A stretch of DNA of 9,785 bases from an uncultured Methylococcaceae bacterium (lineage in GTDB: Bacteria; Pseudomonadota; Gammaproteobacteria; Methylococcales; Methylomonadaceae), in the NCBI GenBank assembly GCA_903839795.1, contig CAIMDR010000483.1, positions 1 to 9,785 of the forward strand, read 5' to 3'. The translations under genes were made by a program, and so were the position numbers. Positions 5,805 to 9,785 of the stretch are shown here, one piece after another (position 1 is the first letter of the stretch; each line of letters opens with the position of its first letter). Under the pieces are notes generated by a model. It saw only the letters and a program-made list of their open reading frames with translations. It ran no database searches and was not told the origin of the DNA.

Positions 5805-8407
5805 GCGTGTGTCCCCATAAATTGATGTACCGGTATGGTTTGTGTTTGACCTGCAATGATTTTTTCCGAATGGGTTGCGTGCGGTGTCTCGACGTCGCCC
5901 AAGTGTTCAATGGCTTCCCAACCATTGACCGAATACAGAAAAAGCTCAAGACTTAAGGGATGGCAAGATACAAACCGCACCCAGTCGTTATCAAGCCATT
6001 CTTTAAGTGCGCCCAATTTGGCGATGGTTTTATCTAAAATATCGCAAGTTTGATCAACTACAATCAGTAAACGTGCGGGTTGATGCACTTCAATCATTTG
6101 TGACGGCAAACCGGTACGAAGATCACCTTCGACACCGTTGGCAACTCCCAGCAAGCCAATCACGTTATGGGGCAATTTGGTGCCGGCACCATACACCGAA
6201 TTGTCGATACGAGAAAACAAATATTCCAGATTAATGCCGCCGCAGACCGGAATCACTGCCGATAAAATACGGGCCATAATATCGCCTTGCGCATCCGTTT
6301 TTGGATCGTAGGAATGTAAAAAAGCACGACGATCCATGAACAATCCCCGCGTTAATTCGCGTCGACCCACGATACAATATAGATTGTTGGAATGATTGTA
6401 TTCCGGACGCGGTTCAAATATCGATGACGCGCGTTCCATGACATGCGCGTGCGCTTCTTCATTGGCTTGCGATTGCGGACCCAATTCAAACCAGCGGCAA
6501 CGTTCACGGGCATTGCGTTGTAAGGCTTTGCTCATGGATTGCTGAAAAGCAGCCAAGCCGGTAGCTGGATGTTGTTGCAGTAAATGTTGATCAAAATAAG
6601 TGATTTCATCACGACTGGTATTATGCAATGCGGCAACAAATCGCGTGCTGTCAGGAATATCGATACCGCGTTCTCGCAGGATAGTCCGCACCGAAGCATG
6701 ATTAGCCATCCAGGCAAAAGCGCGGGCATTGGGTGCGCCGGGTTTACCGGAACAGGCACCGCAATCGTAAGCGGCAAAGTGAGGGTTATTAACACTGCTG
6801 GAACCGTGTGCAACAACGACCACCAACGGCGCAAAGTGTTGGGTTAAGCCGATATTGCGCAGCAACCCACCCAAGCGATCTGCCATTTCCGTAAAGGAAA
6901 ACCCCAACAAGTAGCCATCTTCGGTAGGTTCCTCGGACTCTCTGAGCAGATGCAGTTGGGAGTGTGATTCGACTTCGCTTAAGGCTCTGATATTGGGTAA
7001 TTTTGAACCCGGACGAAACACGTCCCAAGCCATCTTGGCCGCATAACCAATCCCTAAGGTTTGGGTATAAAGCCAACCCCGAAATAGCGAGTGCGCAGTA
7101 AAATGCATATTAGTCAATTTGTCGGCTTTGGACTTATCAACTAATTTTGGTTTACCCCCCGATTCTTTAATTAAATGCTTGGGAATAATAATGTTGGGGC
7201 ATTGAGCAACCGGATAAGCATCATCCAAGCCCTGATAAAGAAAATCGATACCAAAAAATCCGGCGGCACCCAAGGTTTCTATGGCCGGATTAACTTCTTC
7301 GAGATGTCGCCTTATTGAACATTCGCGGTCATCAATACAAAACAGCGCTTGGGCTTCGGGCAGCGGCTTGGTAAGCGGCTCGGCAGTGGCTGGACTGTTC
7401 GGTTTTAGCGCACGCAGTAACTCGCTATGTAATGACCATTCCATGGCTTCGTGCCAGACTCTCAGACGTAACGGAATAACGGGCTTAAAGCCGCCCTCTT
7501 TAAGCAACGGCGTTCCGCTGGTAGTGGGCATCATGGCAATGCTTAAAAAGTTAAGGCCTTTTTTCTTGTGTAAAAAGGCCAACTCGATAGCCAATTCTAC
7601 CGCCAACATTTCCTTCAATGAAATTTCGCGGCGGGCAAGCAACGATTTCGGATTCTGCTCAATAACATGCACCATACCAGACCAACCGGGATGCGCCAGC
7701 AACACTTCCAACAAATATTGTTCGTAAAGTTGCTCATCGCCGACTATTTTTTTAAGGCACGCGTTAATGACCTCATCAGGCGTTTCGGTTAATAATTGGT
7801 TGACGACCGGCTCATCAAACGGATAGAGCGGCAACAAACTGTTTTTGGTCAGGCGCACGATGCAATCCCAAAAATGTTCGCTGTCTTTGGGCAAGCTCCA
7901 GCGGCTAATGCCTTGATCAAGAAAATTACCCAGCAATCTAAATACTATTGGCTGCACCAACGCATTTAAATCAACTTCGTGCTGCGTCAACCAGGCATTA
8001 CGAATACCGTGATTGGCCAGAGATACGGGTGGATAATGCCCGGTATGATCTTGCTCGAACAAGGTTTCGCGAAGCTGATCCTGCTTTGTTTTAGTGCATC
8101 CTGAATGTTCAATCGCCCAATCTATGGCGTGCGGTTTAATACGACCGGCGTGGTACATCTCTTGATAATCTTCCAGAGGCAAATAACTACGGGCACCAAA
8201 AACTTTTGCCGCGATAGCCACCCCTTCATGAAAAGGGTGGTGCTGAACGGCGTGCAAGGTATTGTGATGAATAAAATCTTTGATTGGCCCCTGTGCCGGG
8301 AGCCACTGCGCAATATGTTCTAGGGAGGCATCCAGGTCAAACTCAAAATGTTGAACCTGAGCACTGGAACGGTCTAAAGTCGGTTCGGTAATTTCACGAT
8401 AAGCCAT
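5801..8407 (-). CDS. dabA: DabA, zinc subunit of the DAB inorganic carbon pump (DUF2309/UPF0753)
   Basis: This large cytoplasmic protein, peripheral to the membrane, belongs to the DUF2309 family. In the Halothiobacillus DAB complex it hydrates CO2 to bicarbonate in one direction, driven by protons through DabB. Counting from the longer frame that opens at GTG 8449 (882 residues), the beta-carbonic-anhydrase-like zinc ligands are all present: Cys371 and Asp373 in LFCIDDRECSIRRHLE, His548 in VVVAHGSSS, and Cys563 in YDCGACSGKPG. The Cys-X-Asp spacing and the 15-residue His-to-Cys spacing match, as I recall them, the ligands described for DabA2. Other conserved blocks are the N-terminal PIKDFIHHNTLHA (55-67) and the C-terminal LPHNVIGLLGV. 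The ATG at 8407 (868 residues) is preferred: AAAGA lies 7 bases and GAGG 14 bases upstream. The GTG at 8449 has no ribosome site and adds an Asn/Lys-rich stretch. It is first in the operon. The CIDDREC version of the motif differs from the CIDVRSE seen in other members. Confidence 0.93.
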   Translation of the reverse strand: MAYREITEPTLDRSSAQVQHFEFDLDASLEHIAQWLPAQGPIKDFIHHNTLHAVQHHPFHEGVAIAAKVFGARSYLPLEDYQEMYHAGRIKPHAIDWAIEHSGCTKTKQDQLRETLFEQDHTGHYPPVSLANHGIRNAWLTQHEVDLNALVQPIVFRLLGNFLDQGISRWSLPKDSEHFWDCIVRLTKNSLLPLYPFDEPVVNQLLTETPDEVINACLKKIVGDEQLYEQYLLEVLLAHPGWSGMVHVIEQNPKSLLARREISLKEMLAVELAIELAFLHKKKGLNFLSIAMMPTTSGTPLLKEGGFKPVIPLRLRVWHEAMEWSLHSELLRALKPNSPATAEPLTKPLPEAQALFCIDDRECSIRRHLEEVNPAIETLGAAGFFGIDFLYQGLDDAYPVAQCPNIIIPKHLIKESGGKPKLVDKSKADKLTNMHFTAHSLFRGWLYTQTLGIGYAAKMAWDVFRPGSKLPNIRALSEVESHSQLHLLRESEEPTEDGYLLGFSFTEMADRLGGLLRNIGLTQHFAPLVVVVAHGSSSVNNPHFAAYDCGACSGKPGAPNARAFAWMANHASVRTILRERGIDIPDSTRFVAALHNTSRDEITYFDQHLLQQHPATGLAAFQQSMSKALQRNARERCRWFELGPQSQANEEAHAHVMERASSIFEPRPEYNHSNNLYCIVGRRELTRGLFMDRRAFLHSYDPKTDAQGDIMARILSAVIPVCGGINLEYLFSRIDNSVYGAGTKLPHNVIGLLGVANGVEGDLRTGLPSQMIEVHQPARLLIVVDQTCDILDKTIAKLGALKEWLDNDWVRFVSCHPLSLELFLYSVNGWEAIEHLGDVETPHATHSEKIIAGQTQTIPVHQFMGTHA

Positions 8408-8578
8408 GCTGTTATCTTTAACCTCGGCATTGTTGTTTTTAAAAGGCACGTTACGTATAACGAACTGATGCCTGATAAATACGGATTACAAATTGATATC
8501 CTTGGTTAAAGCACAAAACGCGCCAGAAAAGTGGCGACTTACTATAAAACCTGATTTATTAATTCGGCCTGTTGATAA

Positions 8579-8728
8579 GACGATGATAAGTTAAAGATTA
8601 TCGATGGCATTACTGTGCAACAAATCAACAAGCTATTCGCGCCCGGAGAATTTGGGTTGGAGGAAGAAGGTAACATTGTTCAAATCAACCAAAATATTTG
8701 GTTGAAAACCCCCGTTACCGATTTTTAA
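8579..8728 (+). pseudogene. Relic-like open frame, probable C-terminal gene fragment
   Basis: A frame open from just after a TAA (8576-8578) to TAA 8726-8728 reads as a protein-like stretch: DDDKLKIIDGITVQQINKL, then FAPGEFGLEEEGNIVQIN and QNIWLKTPVTDF. Its mixed composition and turn-rich, acidic-then-hydrophobic pattern look like real coding sequence. There is no ATG; the only plausible start is GTG 8615, giving 37 residues with no obvious ribosome site. I recognise no family. A decayed or truncated gene is the most likely reading, chance the alternative. Confidence 0.3.
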
Positions 8729-8762
8729 TATCACAGCTTATCAATTTAAATCGGCTTATTGA

Positions 8763-8856
8763 TTCCGGGAACGCTGAGCCCCGGCTCGGCGTAGTCACCA
8801 ACAGTCAGGAATCGACCTGACTATCCCGTGCTGAGCTGGGCGCTGCGTTCCCGGAA
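8763..8856. repeat. Long imperfect hairpin repeat (MITE/REP-like)
   Basis: Outer arms TTCCGGGAACGC (8763-8774) and GCGTTCCCGGAA (8845-8856) are perfect 12-base inverted repeats. The centre is closed by AGTCAGG (8803-8809) and CCTGACT (8816-8822) around AATCGA. Between them the two sides (AGCCCCGGCTCGGCG and CGTGCTGAGCTGGGCGCT) pair imperfectly, with mismatches that G-U pairs would allow in RNA. The whole could fold as one stem of about 94 bases. It is GC-rich against an AT-rich background, and no coding capacity is seen. Confidence 0.8.
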
Positions 8857-8983
8857 AGTTATCTTGTTCGACTGCCACAAAAAGTAGAACGATATTACAA
8901 ATATCAGCGTGTCAAAGGATGTTATCTGTCACGTCTTAAGTGGGTCGCTCTATAGCATATAGCATTAACCTAAAAAACGTATT

Positions 8984-9120
8984 TTAGCCACCGATAAACA
9001 CGGATTTACTCAGATAAACAAAGCGTTAGATCAATTCTTTTGCTTCACACTTTTGGTAAATTGTCAGTAGTACGCAACATCATGTATTATCAGTGCTTAT
9101 CTGTGTAAATCTGTGGCTAA
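8984..9120. repeat. Inverted repeat with TTAGCCAC ends
   Basis: The left arm, TTAGCCAC (8984-8991) and then GATTTACTCAGATAA (9003-9017), matches the reverse complement of the right arm, TTATCTGTGTAAATC (9097-9111) and then TGTGGCTAA (9112-9120). The left arm carries about 10 extra bases (CGATAAACACG region), and there is one further mismatch. The roughly 80-base middle is AT-rich and non-coding. The arms resemble a dispersed motif (CCACAGATTTACACAGAT) that I recall from many bacterial genomes. It may be a MITE-like unit. Confidence 0.7.
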
Positions 9121-9150
9121 ATGAGGTTTTTAGCATTAACAATGAGTTTA

Positions 9151-9179
9151 TTGATTATTAGACAAATCTCCCTGATAAT
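9151..9179 (+). promoter_or_regulatory. Sigma70-type promoter for the ParB-like gene
   Basis: TTGATT (9151-9156), a 17-base spacer and GATAAT (9174-9179) are close to consensus in both boxes with ideal spacing. Transcription would begin near 9186, leaving a leader of about 50 bases. The leader contains a tandem AGGCGCT (9187-9193 and 9196-9202). The call is by eye. Confidence 0.45.
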
Positions 9180-9234
9180 TAATAAACAGGCGCTCCAGGC
9201 GCTGTCGCCAGAAACAAGGCATTAAACACTCACA

Positions 9235-9612
9235 TTGGCTAAATCAAAGATGAAAGAAATTAACTGGCTTCCTGACGTGGAAGAACACGACTACCCCGCC
9301 GCAAAATCCTATCTTACGCTTCTTTATAGTGAGAAAAGGGTTGCTGAAATCATGGCAAGCTTAAGAAGTGCAGGTATTGTACAATTTAAAGCGAAGGATA
9401 TCTTTAGAGCGTCTGGACTGTCATTGTTGGGCGTGAGTAATTCACACGTCGAAAAAGACTGTGAAAAAATCCAAAATGAGAAGAGCCTCTCACCTCTCCT
9501 GCTATTACGGGATCAACAAAATGGAAAAGTGATCATTGCTGATGGCTATCACCGCTTGTGTGCTATCTACCAGTTTAACGAGGATGCACTAATTCCCTGC
9601 AAGATCATCTGA
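9235..9612 (+). CDS. Small protein of unknown function with ParB-like DGYHR motif
   Basis: This 125-residue, charged, soluble protein has no signal peptide or membrane segment. The C-terminal half, LSPLLLLRDQQNGKVIIADGYHRLCAIY (85-112), resembles the ParB/sulfiredoxin-like nuclease fold, where a hydrophobic strand is followed by D-G-x-H-R and a helix. The N-terminal half (EEHDYPAAKSYLTLLYSEK, then FKAKDIFRASGLSLLGVSNS) is unfamiliar as a named domain but looks conserved in style. I have the impression of similar hypothetical proteins in other proteobacteria. The start is TTG at 9235, giving MAKSKMKEINWLP; the alternative ATG at 9250 would remove five residues. The ribosome site is weak (AAGG 13 bases before TTG). 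It lacks the helix-turn-helix and dimer domains of true ParB, so a partition role is not implied. It stands alone behind its own promoter. Confidence 0.75.
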   Translation: MAKSKMKEINWLPDVEEHDYPAAKSYLTLLYSEKRVAEIMASLRSAGIVQFKAKDIFRASGLSLLGVSNSHVEKDCEKIQNEKSLSPLLLLRDQQNGKVIIADGYHRLCAIYQFNEDALIPCKII

Positions 9613-9627
9613 CTATTTGATGCCGGG

Positions 9628-9654
9628 TGGAGGTCAGGCAAAGCCTGACCTCCA
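9628..9654. repeat. Perfect hairpin, possible terminator of the ParB-like gene
   Basis: TGGAGGTCAGGC (9628-9639) pairs perfectly with GCCTGACCTCCA (9643-9654) around an AAA loop, 15 bases after the upstream stop codon. The stem is strong enough to end transcription, but no uninterrupted T-run follows (TTGTTAACAATT), so it may instead be a REP-like repeat or protect the 3' end. Confidence 0.7.
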
Positions 9655-9665
9655 TTGTTAACAAT
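9654..9665. repeat. 12-base perfect palindrome
   Basis: ATTGTTAACAAT is fully self-complementary and abuts the hairpin at 9628-9654, sharing its last base. It contains a GTTAAC core. Function unknown; it might be a protein-binding site or the edge of the repeat. Confidence 0.45.
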
Positions 9666-9696
9666 TATGTTTGTGTTAATGGTTAAATGCTGAAGC

Positions 9697-9721
9697 GTGA
9701 CGGGGTTTGCAACCCCGTCAC
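9697..9721. repeat. REP-like hairpin with GGGGTT/AACCCC core
   Basis: GTGACGGGGTT (9697-9707) and AACCCCGTCAC (9711-9721) form a perfect 11-base stem with a TGC loop. It is related to the next hairpin through the shared GGGGTT...AACCCC core. Confidence 0.75.
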
Positions 9722-9758
9722 TCACGTTTTAAAAGCTATTAAAATCTTCAAACGTTTC

Positions 9759-9781
9759 GGTCGGGGTTGCAAACCCCGACC
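9759..9781. repeat. REP-like hairpin with GGTCGGGGTT arms
   Basis: GGTCGGGGTT (9759-9768) and AACCCCGACC (9772-9781) form a perfect 10-base stem with a GCA loop. The loop is the reverse complement of the TGC loop of the preceding hairpin, so the two units lie in opposite orientation. The window ends four bases later, and more units may follow. Confidence 0.75.
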
Positions 9782-9785
9782 AGCA

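Larger units (their letters stand above)
8408..9234. other. Intergenic region between divergent dabA and the ParB-like gene
   Basis: Holds the dabA leader, a relic-like open frame (8579-8728), the long hairpin (8763-8856), an inverted repeat (8984-9120) and a promoter for the rightward gene (9151-9179). The dabA leader contains a hairpin of CGCCA (8521-8525) and TGGCG (8532-8536), and the imperfect palindrome GTTACGTATAAC (8450-8461). I could not find a convincing sigma70 promoter reading toward dabA, nor a clear LysR/CbbR-type site. Confidence 0.55.

Noticed and set aside
7281..7727. Plus-strand 148-residue open frame inside dabA
   Set aside because: It lies wholly antisense to a well-conserved coding region, is serine- and asparagine-rich and has no family features, so it is a shadow of the dabA codons.
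9613..9785. CRISPR array suggested by the repeated palindromes
   Set aside because: The three hairpins differ in arms and spacing and no regular repeat-spacer unit is present; no cas gene is seen.

Overview
The window looks like chromosomal DNA of a gammaproteobacterium. The phosphate transporter reads very like E. coli PitA along its whole length, and the predicted proteins and the dense scatter of short REP-like palindromes would fit a methanotroph or sulfur-oxidiser type genome. The genus is inference only, because no rRNA or other taxonomic marker is present. There is no tRNA, rRNA, CRISPR array, intact transposase or phage gene.

Left part (1-1620): a composite of two REP-like hairpins (72-151) lies just past the end of a decayed toxin-antitoxin pair on the minus strand. 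The MazE-like antitoxin (353-589) is complete, but the MazF-like toxin (190-342) stops after about 50 residues. Next, also on the minus strand, is a HAD phosphatase of the YihX type (874-1482). Middle (1483-3893): a 685-base intergenic region with palindromes, a possible 45-residue ORF and a candidate promoter leads into a plus-strand PitA-like phosphate transporter (2168-3787).

Core (3894-8449, minus strand): a two-gene operon, dabA then dabB, whose ORFs overlap by ATGA. DabA (formerly DUF2309/UPF0753) is a zinc protein resembling a beta-carbonic anhydrase site. DabB is a NuoL/MrpA-like proton-conducting membrane protein. In characterised systems the two form an energy-coupled complex that accumulates dissolved inorganic carbon, using the proton gradient to drive one-way CO2 hydration to bicarbonate. 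No Rubisco, carboxysome gene or LysR regulator lies in the window. The operon converges with the phosphate transporter, with only about 100 bases between them.

Right part (8450-9785): about 785 bases upstream of dabA hold a relic-like reading frame, a long imperfect hairpin of about 94 bases and a second inverted repeat of about 137 bases. They are followed by a small conserved-looking gene of unknown function with a ParB-like DGYHR motif (9235-9612), a probable TTG start and a good sigma70-type promoter. Three tight hairpins and a 12-base palindrome fill the last 160 bases.
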